A DNA stretch of 64,000 nt from Cardiocondyla obscurior (Eukaryota; Arthropoda; Insecta; Hymenoptera; Formicidae): assembly GCF_019399895.1 (NCBI RefSeq), contig NC_091872.1:1744395-1808394 (forward strand). Reading direction: 5' to 3'. The position numbers and the translations under genes are program-made. The notes below the pieces were generated by a model. It was not told the DNA's origin, did no database searches, and saw nothing but the letters and a program-made list of their open reading frames with translations. Of the stretch, positions 8,787-19,422 are shown in pieces; the first letter of the stretch is position 1, and each line of letters begins with the position of its first letter.

Positions 8787-11700
8787 TTATAGAGGTATGC
8801 GATAATGACCCCATGGTAAGGTGTTGGTCGAGTCTGGCACGAGATATCGCTTGTCATCATACGGACTCAAAGCGATCTTTGTCTCGGATACGGTGTACAC
8901 TTGATGCAATTTCGATCTTACGCACGATTGGTCGCGAGTCATAGCAATCTCATTCTCGAGACACTTGACATAATCGTCAAACGTTATAGTTCGCGCCACG
9001 ACTCCACTCTTTACACCTTTTGCTTTTTTAGTGTCACTTTTACCGTCCACCTTGATCGCGTACATTTTCGCTCTGAGTCCTACAAATTCTGTAACAATCG
9101 CACCGTTGCACTCATCCTTCATTAAACCTGGTATTTTTTGTTCGCGAGAGGCATACCGTACGCGTTATCAGGTGGATAGTCGCTCGTGTCGAACCGAGCG
9201 ATATCACGCTTCATCATCTCGTATACATCGTCACACTGGACGCTGTACACGAGACTGTCCGTGTCGGTATACATGACGCTACATTTGTCTCCAAAAGTTG
9301 GTAACATGTACTCGTGATGAAACTCGTACAAACACACCTTAGATATGTCAGTATGGACATACCAACGTATATCGGCTTAGCGAATTTTACCTCGAGTTTA
9401 CGCAATTCCACAGCCACCAAATTTTCCGCGAATACACTTCTGCTGTGAAAATTAGGTTTGGCGATCATCGCTTCCACACCGTACCGACCGTCCCACTGCG
9501 AGAGCAATCGAACGTCGACGCGATTTCGTACGTTCTCCATCGTTTTACCAAACACCGCATTGTTCATAAGTTTAAACAAATTTTTCTCGAAATCATTGGT
9601 CGCGCGAGTTCGATGTCGCGTGTTGAGCTCGATGTAATCGCGCAACCATGCTGACTGAGTGAATCGCAGCGCGCGGTAAACCTTGGTGACGCGAAGACCA
9701 TGACGCGTGCACAGCTGCAGATTGCGATAGTGTATGACGTATCGCTTCTTATCGTACAGCGTAGCCAAAAGTTTTTTATCATGTTTCACCCCCGGTGGTT
9801 TCTCTCGTGTTGGACAGAACGGCAGATCGGAGTGCATGTCGTGCACGCTTGCAGGATACTCGAGATCCACCTCAAGGATATAACCCGTGGGCGAGTCCAC
9901 GGCGATCGCGTCTACGTCGAGGTTCGCGAGTTCTTGGTCGTTGACCCATTCAAAATCCGCGTACGGTAACGGCTGACACATAGCCCAACCGTACAAGTTG
10001 TTTACATCGTAATACACGATGTACGACGAAGGTTTCAACGAGTCGTACCCCGACCGCATGTATCTGTTATTAGCTCGCGCGTATCTGTTGGAGCATTGAC
10101 TGAGACCGCCGCGTATACCGCGTTCGACGAACATCACCATATCGATGTCAGTTAACAGTTCAAATTTAATACGCGTATGCTTGAGCATCGCGTCCCACGT
10201 GAAACCGGGCAAGGTGTAGTAGTGCGCGGGATCGAGTCCGTAACTCTCGACGCATCTATCGCGAAAATTTTCAAATACGTCAGCCAATAACAATACATCG
10301 GTTTTGAGGTACAGATCGCTGTACTCGCCTAAAGTTCGAATAGAGAATTGCTGCCATACGGTCTCGGCGTGCGCGTAATCTGTCTCACTCACCGTGTCAC
10401 CGGTCAGCGAGCTGAAGAACGATTCGCGCGACGGTAGGCTCGACTCATCAAATCTTTCGACGCTGTCGACGTACTCGTACGGAAATATACCTTTTCGTGT
10501 CAAGAGATTGAAATTTTCCTCTGAAAGTTTTGCAAATTCACCGCGCAAGATTCGCATTTTATCTTTAATGAGTAAAGACGATAATTTGTCGAGGCTAGCG
10601 TTCAAAAATTTGTACGAATCTATAAAGCGCAATTTTATCGCAGTTCGCAAGTCCTGTCCCTTAGCTGTATCGTTTACATGTTTTGTAAAAGAGATGTATT
10701 TCTTCTTCGTTATCGGCAACAAATCGACTTTACCCTCATACGCCGTGGTGATTTCCTTTATGACAAAGTGTGCGTCGTAGCCTGACAAATTATGAAACAC
10801 GACGGGGATGTAACGCGTGTCGCGGTATTGCAAGTTACATTTTGAGTGCGCGGGACCTCTATACCGACCGGTCATATGGCAATGATCGCGCACACGCTTC
10901 TCGTCCACCGCAAACGGACTTTCACACACGTGGCATACTGTCGCGTTCTCATGCTCCTCGCGCTGCATATTCGACAAAGTCTCCATCGGGATGGTTTTCA
11001 ATATTATAATTTTTACGCGATGAGCCAGTTTCACTAACTGCTCAACGAACCACTCGATGCAATCGAGTCCGCGATGATATTCATATCTTGACAGCGACTC
11101 GTCGAACGAGCATCGCACGTAGTATCCCACGCTGAATACTTCATGACGTTGGTAGTTAAACGTCGTTTGCTCCGGCGACGATGGTGGATCGATCTTTCGC
11201 AACACGCACTCCAGATCGGCGTATACGATGAATGGTACGCGTTCCTTGTTGTAGTGGTTGGAAAAGCTGAGCCATTTGTCATCCTCGCTAGGTAGTCGTA
11301 TAGCGCAGTTGTTTAAAGTTCCACAATCCACGATATGAATCTTAAATTTCTCGCTCGAATTAAAGTAATGAAGACACCTAAAATAAAATTTTTTTTTTAA
11401 TATATTTAAAAAAAAATCAAATAAAATATTCAAAACTATACGTACCGATCACAAATATATTTACGATGCTCGCGTCCGCTTAGTTGTGAGCTGATGAGAC
11501 GTGACAGATCACTGATACATGCAAAGTGTCCTACTTCCTGTTCATCGTTGTCGTCGTCGTCGCGTTGTACGTACAATAAATTTACATGTTTCTCTTTCTT
11601 CTCGTTAGTGAGGTGTACAGGTAGAACGTTAATTTCTTTTCCACATCTCTCAGTGGCGTACACATTGATCGAGATATCGTTTAATCGTTCGAGTCTCGCA

Positions 11701-12617
11701 ACGTCTTTAAGAGTCGCGGGAAACTGTACACCCTCGACGTTCAACACCGTTGTGTAATGCGGGTACGACGATTCCCGATTCACGTTCTGCTTCGCGGGAT
11801 ACAGAGCCGCCACTACCGACCACGCGAGACACTTATCGTCCATCGACTTTACACATATCACTGCTTTTTTAGCGGCTAACTTCCGTGGCAATGTAACGTA
11901 GCATCCCACGCGCATCGGATTGTACTTATTTACGTTGATTATCAAATTCAAAATTCGCGACAACGCCCATCCGCTGTCACGCTCCTGAAACTCCTCGAGA
12001 GAAGCCAGCGTGGGTTCGACAACGTGTAGCCGGTACCACTCGCGCACATCCGTTTCTTGAAAAATCTCACAGTTTTTCGCGGTTATACTTTTGTTGGCGC
12101 GTTTGTCCCCGGCCGTAAACTCACCGTTGAACGCAGTATTCACTTTTACACAATTGTTTTTAAGCATGATGTCTCGTATGTGCTCGTACACCACGTTACC
12201 GGCATCCTCCAGGAATCGCAGCGGCTCGATATAGTTTGTGTTTATCACCACACCCGTTGCGATACGACTTTTGAACGCGGTCTCGATCTCACGCCAATCG
12301 AGTTCATTAGTCGTTTTGTCACCATCACCGTCGGCAGCACTAGTGCTCGCGTACTCACCACCCTGGTGCACGTAACGTTCGTATAAATGTTTCTTGGCAC
12401 CCAGGAGTCGCGCGATACTCGCCACCGTGGATTGCGCGCACCCGACGGATACGCGCGCTCGCTTAGCGCGGCTACGTTCCTCGAGCTGATTTACTAGCTC
12501 GTCGCATCTTTCAGCCCAAGTGAAAAATTCTACCAAGGTAGTCACGGTGTTAGCCTGCAACAGGAGTTGACGCTCTTCTTCTTCGAGGAGACTTCGATCC
12601 ATTTTTATGTTTATCAT
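8787..12617 (-). pseudogene. DNA polymerase B (protein-primed family), one intron, two frameshifts
   Basis: ATG at 12617. Exon 1 (to 11446) encodes an N-terminal region of about 390 aa of Polinton type. The intron is 11445-11378 (68 nt, GTACGT...TTTTAG). The splice restores a zinc-finger-like Cys-x2-Cys (CDR then CLHYF). Exon 2 carries exonuclease motif I (VYADLE), an HNH/endonuclease VII-like insert (CHVC, then DHCHMTGRYRG), exo II (NLSGYDAHF), exo III (YLKTDVLLLADV), polymerase A (YYDVNNLYGWAM), B (FKLMNNAVFGKT) and C (YTDTDSLVY). Frame changes occur near 9345, before motif C, and near 9130. Each looks like one missing base. The stop is TAA at 8787. The enzyme replicates the linear genome from protein-primed ends. 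Confidence 0.9.
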
Positions 12618-12654
12618 ACGTCTCGCGCACTCAAAAGTTGAAAGACAACAACAG

Positions 12655-12805
12655 TAGCAATAAGTACGACAAAGACAACGATATTAACGACAAATACGGC
12701 ATTAACAATAAATACAACAAAACAACAACATTAGCGATAAATACAACAAAAAACAACGACATAAGTAAGACAACATTAGCGATAAATACAACAAAATAAA
12801 AAAAC
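12655..12805. repeat. Degenerate ATTAGCGATAAATACAACAAAA tandem repeats upstream of PolB
   Basis: About six imperfect units of 20-30 bp (acgataaatacaacaaaaca and variants) fill the gap between the PolB start and the zinc-ribbon gene. No ORF is supported. Position suggests promoter or 5' leader sequence for PolB. Confidence 0.5.
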
Positions 12806-12852
12806 CTACATTAGCAATTAACGCGAATGTAGAATCGAAGTACATTGCTCGC

Positions 12853-13257
12853 TCACGCAGTTGTGCACACCGGGCACATATCACACGAGATTATAACAAA
12901 CGTTGCGGCTTTGCAATTCGAGCACCACGTACCGTAGAGGCTGTCATAGGATCCTACAACGTGTTTGCGAATCTTGAAGATGGGGTCATATAAATCGTAT
13001 TGCATCGATATCAAACAAGAAGCGCACACGTTGTATTCTCGCTCGTCACCGTAATAAAAATATATAGCGCAAAATTTCGTACGCGGAGTAATCGCGCTTA
13101 AATTCTGCAAATTGATCGTTTTCCGCGTAGTATTTTCAACCATTTCATCGTCGTCGGTGTTGCAAGCACTATCCTCCGACAAGGGATGAATCTCGATTTC
13201 TTCATCAACTTCGATTTCTTCATCAACTTCGATTTCTTCGTTGTTCATTTCATACAT
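12853..13257 (-). CDS. 134-aa acidic zinc-ribbon-like protein
   Basis: The first ATG in frame is 13257; the longer frame starts at GTG. The N-terminus has three tandem EIEVDE repeats. The C-terminal half contains paired cysteines (CASC, CSNC, CDMCPVC), suggesting zinc binding. I recognise no named family. The gene lies upstream of PolB on the same strand and only 200 bp from the inner edge of the right arm, so the original terminal region of the element beyond it has been replaced. A replication or transcription role is conceivable but not shown. Confidence 0.6.
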   Translation of the reverse strand: MYEMNNEEIEVDEEIEVDEEIEIHPLSEDSACNTDDDEMVENTTRKTINLQNLSAITPRTKFCAIYFYYGDEREYNVCASCLISMQYDLYDPIFKIRKHVVGSYDSLYGTWCSNCKAATFVIISCDMCPVCTTA

Positions 13258-13317
13258 AGTCGTCGATCGCTCAATCACTAATGAGATTCACGCATTGTGA
13301 CAAAAGAGGTATAACGA

Positions 13318-14451
13318 ATGCATTATATCCTACCCCTACTACCAATTAATCATGTGATTTCATTTCTTACCCTCTCACAAATTATATTGAGTCATTTGCT
13401 AATATTAAAAAAACCGTTAGTAAAAACCGTTAGCTTATCTTTTTCAGATAAAAAATTCGATCAATTTTGTGGCCCGGGAACTCGATTGAAGGAACGCATA
13501 GCGAGAGGTGATCGAGGCATCAATCCGTTGGACGAAGCGTGTCGCGAGCACGACTTGGCGTACGCGCGAAGCAACGATCTCACGGACAGACACGCAGCGG
13601 ACAGAGAACTCGCCAAGAGAGCGGGAAAACGCGTTATAGCGAGAGATTCAGGCTTACGTGAGAGAGCCGCCGCAGCAGCCGTGTGGGCTGCGATGAAAGC
13701 TAAAACGAAAATTGGCATGGGTATGTCTACTACGACTAGGAAAAGGTTGAGGACTGTGAGAAACAGAACGATTACGAAGAGGCGGAGAAGTACGATTCGC
13801 AAAAAACGCATGCTTCCAACAGCAAAGCGCGGCGGCATGCTGCCGATTATTCCGATTCTCGGCGCAGTCGGATCGCTTGTCGGTGGAGCTGCGAGTATAG
13901 CGAGAGCTGTAAATGAGAGAAGAGCTGCGCGCGCAGCAGCCGGTGGATCCGGCGTACATCTGGCCCCGTACAACGGTGGACGGGGCCTCTCTCTCAAGCC
14001 GTACAGGTACGGCAGAGGTACGACTGTTGCGAAGAGAGGAAGAAAAAAAAACGTCGAGAAGACGTTAAAAATGCCCACGGGTGCTACTACGAACGTGCAA
14101 TTAAATCATCTGGCCAGACGTATGCGCGTTCCTTATTTCAGAGGTGTATTTATGCGCGACGCCCTACCTACGAGTGGCGCACGTACAAACGAGAGCGGTA
14201 TCGTGAACCTGAATAACGTGACGGGTCCGGGGACTCACTGGGTAGCGTACGCCAAAAGAGGAGATCGCGTCGCGTACTTTGACGGCTTCGGTAATCTCCG
14301 ACCGCCTGTGGAATTGGTGCGATATCTCGGAGTCAACGTCTCATCGATAGAGTACAATCGACGATCTTATCAAACGTACGATCAGAGTATCTGCGGACAG
14401 CTGTGTTTACGTTTTTTAAGTACAATCGACGCGATTACGTTTAAAAACTGA
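13318..14451 (+). CDS. Chimeric PLA2-linker-protease ORF created at the right-arm junction
   Basis: The first 47 codons come from unique sequence (13318-13459) and form a Leu/Ile-rich leader. From 13460 the frame is identical to the left PLA2-protease gene (calcium loop FCGPGT, HD dyad, adenain triad), with one D to N change near the protease His. The part of the PLA2 protein normally upstream of the calcium loop is absent. The junction keeps a continuous frame from a true ATG to TGA 14449-14451. A CTTATCTTTTTCAG sequence at 13434-13447 also looks like a splice acceptor, so an upstream exon is possible. Whether it is expressed is unknown. Confidence 0.6.
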   Translation: MHYILPLLPINHVISFLTLSQIILSHLLILKKPLVKTVSLSFSDKKFDQFCGPGTRLKERIARGDRGINPLDEACREHDLAYARSNDLTDRHAADRELAKRAGKRVIARDSGLRERAAAAAVWAAMKAKTKIGMGMSTTTRKRLRTVRNRTITKRRRSTIRKKRMLPTAKRGGMLPIIPILGAVGSLVGGAASIARAVNERRAARAAAGGSGVHLAPYNGGRGLSLKPYRYGRGTTVAKRGRKKNVEKTLKMPTGATTNVQLNHLARRMRVPYFRGVFMRDALPTSGARTNESGIVNLNNVTGPGTHWVAYAKRGDRVAYFDGFGNLRPPVELVRYLGVNVSSIEYNRRSYQTYDQSICGQLCLRFLSTIDAITFKN

Positions 14452-14487
14452 CGTCGCGACGCACTTTGCCTCAGTATCACTTCAAAC

Positions 14488-15255
14488 ATGTCGATCACGC
14501 TCACGTTAACCGGTAGGAGCAGTGTTCTCCATTCGAGCTACTCACCGGCGTTGGATCTCAGTGACGGTGATTACGAGCTCGGGCTCACGGACTTTGCGAC
14601 TTACAACACCATACCGAACGTCGATTCTACGAACAACAAATTTTACTATGGCACGAACGGTAAAGAAATTACGATTCCCGAGGGATCGTACGAGATACAG
14701 GCCATAGACAAATTTTTGAAACACGCGATGCCGCGACAACGCGACACCGTCGATGGAAATCGTAATGAGAAGAGCGAGAAGAATGAGAAGAATGAGAAGA
14801 ATGATGATTTCTCGATAGCGATTCGCGCCAACTTCAACACTATGAAAAGCGAGATCAAATCCGCGTACGTAGTGAACTTTTCAAAACCAAACTCGTTGGG
14901 ACCGCTTCTCGGATTCTTACCGCATCGCGTACTGCAACCGCGAAAGTGGCACGAGTCCGACTTACCGATCAATATAATCAATCTGAATATTATTCGCATC
15001 GAATGTAACGTAACCGCGGGCGCATACTGCAACGATGAACGCGTGCACACGATTCATGAATTTTCACCGAAAGTGCCACCGGGATATAAGATCACGGAAA
15101 CGCCCACACAGGTCATTTACCTACCGATCATCGTGCGATACGTTACGGATCTCACGATACGCGTCACCAACCAAAACGGACGACCGCTCGACTTTCGCGG
15201 AGAGGAGATCACCATCAGATTGCACGTGCGACTACAACGACAACGACAACGATAA
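14488..15255 (+). CDS. Minor capsid (penton-like) protein, right copy
   Basis: An intact duplicate of 3306-4073 with three amino-acid changes (Asp to Asn, Ser to Leu, Gly to Asp). It keeps the EKNEKNEKN insertion and basic tail. Gene order relative to protease, 62-aa gene and capsid gene is the same as in the left arm. Confidence 0.8.
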   Translation: MSITLTLTGRSSVLHSSYSPALDLSDGDYELGLTDFATYNTIPNVDSTNNKFYYGTNGKEITIPEGSYEIQAIDKFLKHAMPRQRDTVDGNRNEKSEKNEKNEKNDDFSIAIRANFNTMKSEIKSAYVVNFSKPNSLGPLLGFLPHRVLQPRKWHESDLPINIINLNIIRIECNVTAGAYCNDERVHTIHEFSPKVPPGYKITETPTQVIYLPIIVRYVTDLTIRVTNQNGRPLDFRGEEITIRLHVRLQRQRQR

Positions 15256-15261
15256 CGTGGC

Positions 15262-15450
15262 ATGTTAATACCGAACGAAACAAGACGCGTTACGACGATC
15301 AGTTTCGGTACTGGTACGATTCAACAGCCTGAACCGCGACAACATATCGCTGTAAATAGCGTTGGAAGGATAAGAAGAAGAAGACTAACCGAAACAAACG
15401 TTGAATTTCTGAGATCGCTCGGATTCGCTGTGCGAAATAATTTTATTTAA
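15262..15450 (+). CDS. 62-aa basic protein (right copy)
   Basis: An identical duplicate of the ORF at 3111-3299, packed between the penton and capsid genes. The protein is unchanged between arms although the neighbouring capsid gene has acquired stops. Family unknown. Confidence 0.6.
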   Translation: MLIPNETRRVTTISFGTGTIQQPEPRQHIAVNSVGRIRRRRLTETNVEFLRSLGFAVRNNFI

Positions 15451-15453
15451 ACG

Positions 15454-16656
15454 ATGGCCGACATTCTGAATATCCAAGACGAACCGGTCTTCGACGATCG
15501 AATCGTCAAGATTGAGACTCACGCATACAATCCGTTTGCCAATACGACGTTCGGATACAGCGATGAGATAAGAATACCGATACAGCAACAAGATCTGTAC
15601 ACGCTGCCGCACGAGAGTTTTCTCTACATCGAGGGAAAATTAACGAAGGGCAAGGTGGTTGCGGGAGCCGACGTGATCCTCGGGGACAACTGTATCGCCT
15701 TCATGTTCGATGAGATACGATACGAGCTCGACGGTGTGGAGATCGATCGTAACAGAAACGTTGGCGTAACCAGCACGCTGAAAAATTACGCGACCGTTTC
15801 ATCCGACAGGAGCGTGATTCTGCGGAACGCGGGATAGCTCGGTCCCACGATCAATGCGAACGGTTACTTCAATTTCTGCGTACCGCTCAAAATGCTGCTA
15901 GGATTTTGCGAAGACTATAGGCGCGTCGTGATCAATGCTCGTCACGAATTGATTCTTATACGAGCGCGCAACGACAACAACTGTCTAGTGGGCAGTTCCG
16001 CGCTCGAGCCTAAAGTTGACTTGCTGAAGATACAATGGCGTATGCCTCATGTACTTTTGAACGAAGTAAAGAAATTGGCGATGTTGCGCACCTTGGAGAG
16101 CGGCCGATTCGTCAGTATGGGTTTTCGCTCATGGGATCTGTACGAGTTTCCGCTACTGCAACTCACGACCAAACACTCATGGGCCATCAAGACCGCCACG
16201 CAACTCGAGAAACCTCGATACATTATCTTTGCTCTGCAGACGGGTCGAAAAAACGTTATGTCTGAAGACAACAGTCGTTTCGACAATTGCAAACTGACCA
16301 ACGTGAAGCTCTATCTCAATTCATAGTGCTACCTGTACGACGATATGAACCTCGACTTTGGCAAACGTAGATACGCGATTCTCTACGACGCGTACGCGCG
16401 TTTTTGCAAAGAATACTACGGCTACGAGTATCTCGAACCGAATCTCACCGTCACGTCGTTTCTGCTCAACGGTCCGTTTGTCATCATCGACTGCTCGCGT
16501 CATAACGAGTCGGTTAAAACCGCTACCGTGGACGTGAGATTATAGTTTGAATGCAAGGACAATGTAGCGCCAAATACCACGGCTTACTGTCTCATCATAC
16601 ACGATCGTTTGGTTCAATACAATCCGTTGACCAACGTTGTACGTAAAATCACGTAG
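15454..16656 (+). pseudogene. Major capsid protein, right copy, three in-frame TAG codons
   Basis: Collinear with the intact left gene (1905-3107) with no indels. TAG codons lie at 15835 (a Trp codon in the left copy), 16324 (Glu) and 16543 (Glu). Missense changes include Asn to Lys next to the MLLGFCEDY segment and Gln to His in the CSRQNES segment. All three stops are TAG and all preserve the frame. The simplest reading is decay after duplication; readthrough or recoding is possible but unsupported. Confidence 0.85.
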
Positions 16657-16767
16657 AAATGATCTTCGACGTGTGTATGTAAAGCGGTGAATCGACGAAC
16701 GTTGCGTATTCACTTCCATTCCGTCGTATGCGTAACGTCGATAGAGAGAGAGATTGTCATCGTCGTC

Positions 16768-17010
16768 ATGAAACCATCAAAGTATCAACCGTCTTGTTGG
16801 TGCGAGAACGCGAGTCGCATGAAGGAAAATAAAGCTACGCAAACGGATCCTAGACCGACGGATCACTTATTGAACAGAGGAATGACGTATCGAGTGACAT
16901 CCACGGGAAACACAGTGGTTGACGTAGCCACGCAAACGGATAAGAAGTCGCGAAGCGAACGACTTCAGGAACGCGTGACGGATTTTGTCTCGAAGCATTT
17001 AAAAAAGTAA
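16768..17010 (+). CDS. 80-aa TQT-motif protein (right copy)
   Basis: A duplicate of 1551-1793 with one Asp to Asn change immediately before the first KATQTD motif. Both TQT motifs are preserved. The ATG at 16768 is the first in frame. Confidence 0.65.
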   Translation: MKPSKYQPSCWCENASRMKENKATQTDPRPTDHLLNRGMTYRVTSTGNTVVDVATQTDKKSRSERLQERVTDFVSKHLKK

Positions 17011-17125
17011 TACAATTTGGAAAAGAGGGGATAAAATTAAAAGATTGACGAATACGCTCGCGCGTGTTCAGTAACGAAATTTCCTCCGATCGAGTCGCAT
17101 CGTTATCATCATCATCATCATCATC

Positions 17126-17683
17126 ATGTCCACGCCAACGTTCGTCGATCTCCAAGGATATCCCATCGGACGACGTTTCGTCGTGAAGGAAGCGGCGGTG
17201 CTGCGAGGTGGTACCGTTCTTGCGCATTACGTCTTTGCAAAGCCTATGCCATGGGGTGTTGTATCGCGAGACGACAGACGCCTCGTTACCTGGTTGGTAC
17301 GAAATCATCACGGTATAGCGTGGGAAGACGGGGACGTTCCGTACAATCAGGCTAAACGCCAGATCATCAGGGCCCTACAGAACGAGGAAGATTGCTACGA
17401 TCACGCCATCGTATACGTCAAAGGACTCGAGAAACGCGATTGGCTGCGAGATATGCTTGAAGAGGATTACTACGGCGACGACTATGACGATGGTCACAAA
17501 TTCTACACGGACAATCTGATCGTCAGAAACATCGAAGATGATTTCGAACATGTTGAATCACTTAGCGATTTAAACGATTCGAATACTTTCCGCTGTAGGA
17601 GACATTCCAAAAATTGCGCCGTGCAAAATGTATTTAAATTGTACAATTGGTGGCGTAACCGTCAAAATGATGATAATGTATAA
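17126..17683 (+). CDS. Conserved 185-aa protein of unknown function (right copy)
   Basis: The protein is identical to the left-arm copy at 877-1434, preceded by the same ATC/ATG-type triplet run. The lack of amino-acid change, against three stops in the nearby capsid gene, may reflect chance or constraint. Confidence 0.75.
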   Translation: MSTPTFVDLQGYPIGRRFVVKEAAVLRGGTVLAHYVFAKPMPWGVVSRDDRRLVTWLVRNHHGIAWEDGDVPYNQAKRQIIRALQNEEDCYDHAIVYVKGLEKRDWLRDMLEEDYYGDDYDDGHKFYTDNLIVRNIEDDFEHVESLSDLNDSNTFRCRRHSKNCAVQNVFKLYNWWRNRQNDDNV

Positions 17684-17998
17684 TTTTTGAATAAACTTTT
17701 TTTTCATACTTATACTTCTGCGCCTTTGGATTATTTTACCCCTCTCCTAATTACCCTCTCTCAATTACCTTCTACCAATCACTTTCTCTTAATTACCCTC
17801 TCCGATAATTTGTCTAACTGCGTTTTATATTACCCCACTCTATGCAAAATTTTAAATAATGAAAGAGGGGATTTTTACAACCGTCCTCGACTCGAGGTAC
17901 CCTCTGATCGTGCGATCAGTACATTTTTCGCTTTGGCCGCAACAGCAGCAACGATTACGACAACGTCTACGATTACGTCTACGATTACGAATACGACA

Positions 17999-18714
17999 AT
18001 GTATTACACCGAGAGAAATTGCTACAAAGTGCGTCGAATTGATTGCGGTAATGAACCCTCCTCATCTCACGAGTAAGTATTTTTTATTATAAAAATTATT
18101 TACTTTAAAATTAATATATTAATATTCACGATTGTTCTTATTTAATTTCCAGCGATCCACCGAAACGATACGTGACGCGCTTACTATGCAGGCGATACCC
18201 GCTGACCCGCACGGGATACAAATATCTCGAGATCGGCGTGAACGTTGGTCCGCGTAGTTTTGTGGAGATCATCGTAGGCGATAATCGAGGAGATGAATTG
18301 TCGATGTTGCTTGACACCTGGAAGGAACTCTGCGAGCATCGATGGACAATTCAGAATATGCTTCGCGATCGACCGAAGCAACCATACGACTGTTTGAACA
18401 TAGGTTCGCTCACAGTGCGAATATGTTATATGAACGAAATGAAACTTGTGCGACTTGAATCTCTCGACGCACGTATGGCTATGACCGAGGCTACGTTCAC
18501 GCGAATGTTGGATTTTGATGATTGCGTCGCTTTGAAATTCAACGTACTCACCAAAGCCCTACCGAAGATCGACGACAAATACGAGCAATTTTGTAAAATC
18601 GCTTCCGCATCAAGAAGTCGTACCGAAGCGGTGAGCGCTGTACGCAGCAGCGATTCCTTCGACGAACAACAAATTATAGATTGTGAAATGCTTGCGATTA
18701 TAATAAATGTGTAA
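17999..18714 (+). CDS. Spliced Polinton protein of unknown function (right, complete copy)
   Basis: ATG at 17999. Exon 1 runs to 18072, the intron is 18073-18152 (80 nt, GTAAGT...TTTCCAG), and exon 2 is 18153-18714 ending in TAA. The exons join in frame. The protein is about 211 aa, with IGVNVGPRSFVEIIVGD near residue 50 and an acidic C-terminus. I recognise no domain. It is the outermost gene of the arm, next to the terminal repeat region. The exon 2 frame has no ATG near its start, which supports splicing over an internal start. Confidence 0.65.
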
Positions 18715-19000
18715 GAAAAAAGTATAATGAAATATATTGTATCGCATATTTAGAAAATATATACTTTGTAGTCTTTATGTAACATTTTTAATTATTTCTA
18801 TTCCATCCTTCATCTTCTTATAATTGTGAGGCGTAAGTCCACCTCGTGAATCCGCCTTGTTCGTATGTAACGTATGTATCTGAGAGAGAAAGAAATAAGA
18901 TAAGGAGGAGCGATTACCCGGGGGGTGTGTACAGCGTCACCCGCATTCGAATCGTATAAGCGCATAAAAGAATCGTTGATAAACGATAGGCGGCGCTTAA

Positions 19001-19160
19001 CGAGTGCGAGCGAGAGGAACGATGAGCGCGCCATACTTTGCGTTCAACGGGTGCGAGCGAGAGAAAACGCTGGGCGCGCGACACTTGTGCGTTCAACGGG
19101 TGCGAGCGAGAGGAGACGATGGGCGGCGCGAACGAGTGCGAGCGAGAGGGACGCTGGGCG
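19001..19160. repeat. GTGCGAGCGAGAG tandem repeats in the Polinton terminal region
   Basis: Four copies of GTGCGAGCGAGAG at 35-50-bp spacing are separated by GGGCGCGC/GGGCGGCG blocks. Two further copies occur at about 19578 and 19613 within the next repeat block. The composition is GC-rich, unlike the flanks. Long ORFs here are repeat artefacts. The position outside the last gene fits a terminal or replication-origin region. Confidence 0.6.
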
Positions 19161-19422
19161 CGATACCTTGCGATCCGCCGCTTGCCGCCGCCGTCGCCGC
19201 CCGTTGCCGCCGCGACGCCACACGACCCTTTTAAAAATCGCGACTCTTTTGAAAAAATCGCGACTCCTTTGAAAGTCGCGATGCCGCATAAACATGCCGC
19301 TGCGCGACGACACGCTTATCATTTTTAAAAATAATATTGCATTTCAGAGTTTCGATGTTGTTATTATTTTCTAAACAATTCGTTCCTAGAATCGCCGACA
19401 CAGGGGCGATTTATAAATACCA

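Larger units (their letters stand above)
13460..18561 (+). repeat. Right arm of the Polinton inverted duplication
   Basis: This is the inverted copy of 1-5101. Its inner edge is at 13460, within the codons preceding the FCGPG calcium loop of the PLA2 domain, so the N-terminal part of that gene is missing here. The sequence continues outward past 18561 into a 3' gene end and terminal repeats that cannot be compared because the left counterpart lies outside the window. It differs from the left arm by scattered substitutions, including three that create TAG codons in the capsid gene. Confidence 0.95.

Noticed and set aside
1..18561. Inverted arms as a missed-adapter read artefact
   Set aside because: The arms differ at multiple positions, including three nonsense changes, and are separated by 8.4 kb of unique genes.
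19004..19330. Several overlapping ORFs in the GTGCGAGCGAGAG repeats
   Set aside because: GC-rich tandem repeats keep all frames open; peptides are repeat translations.
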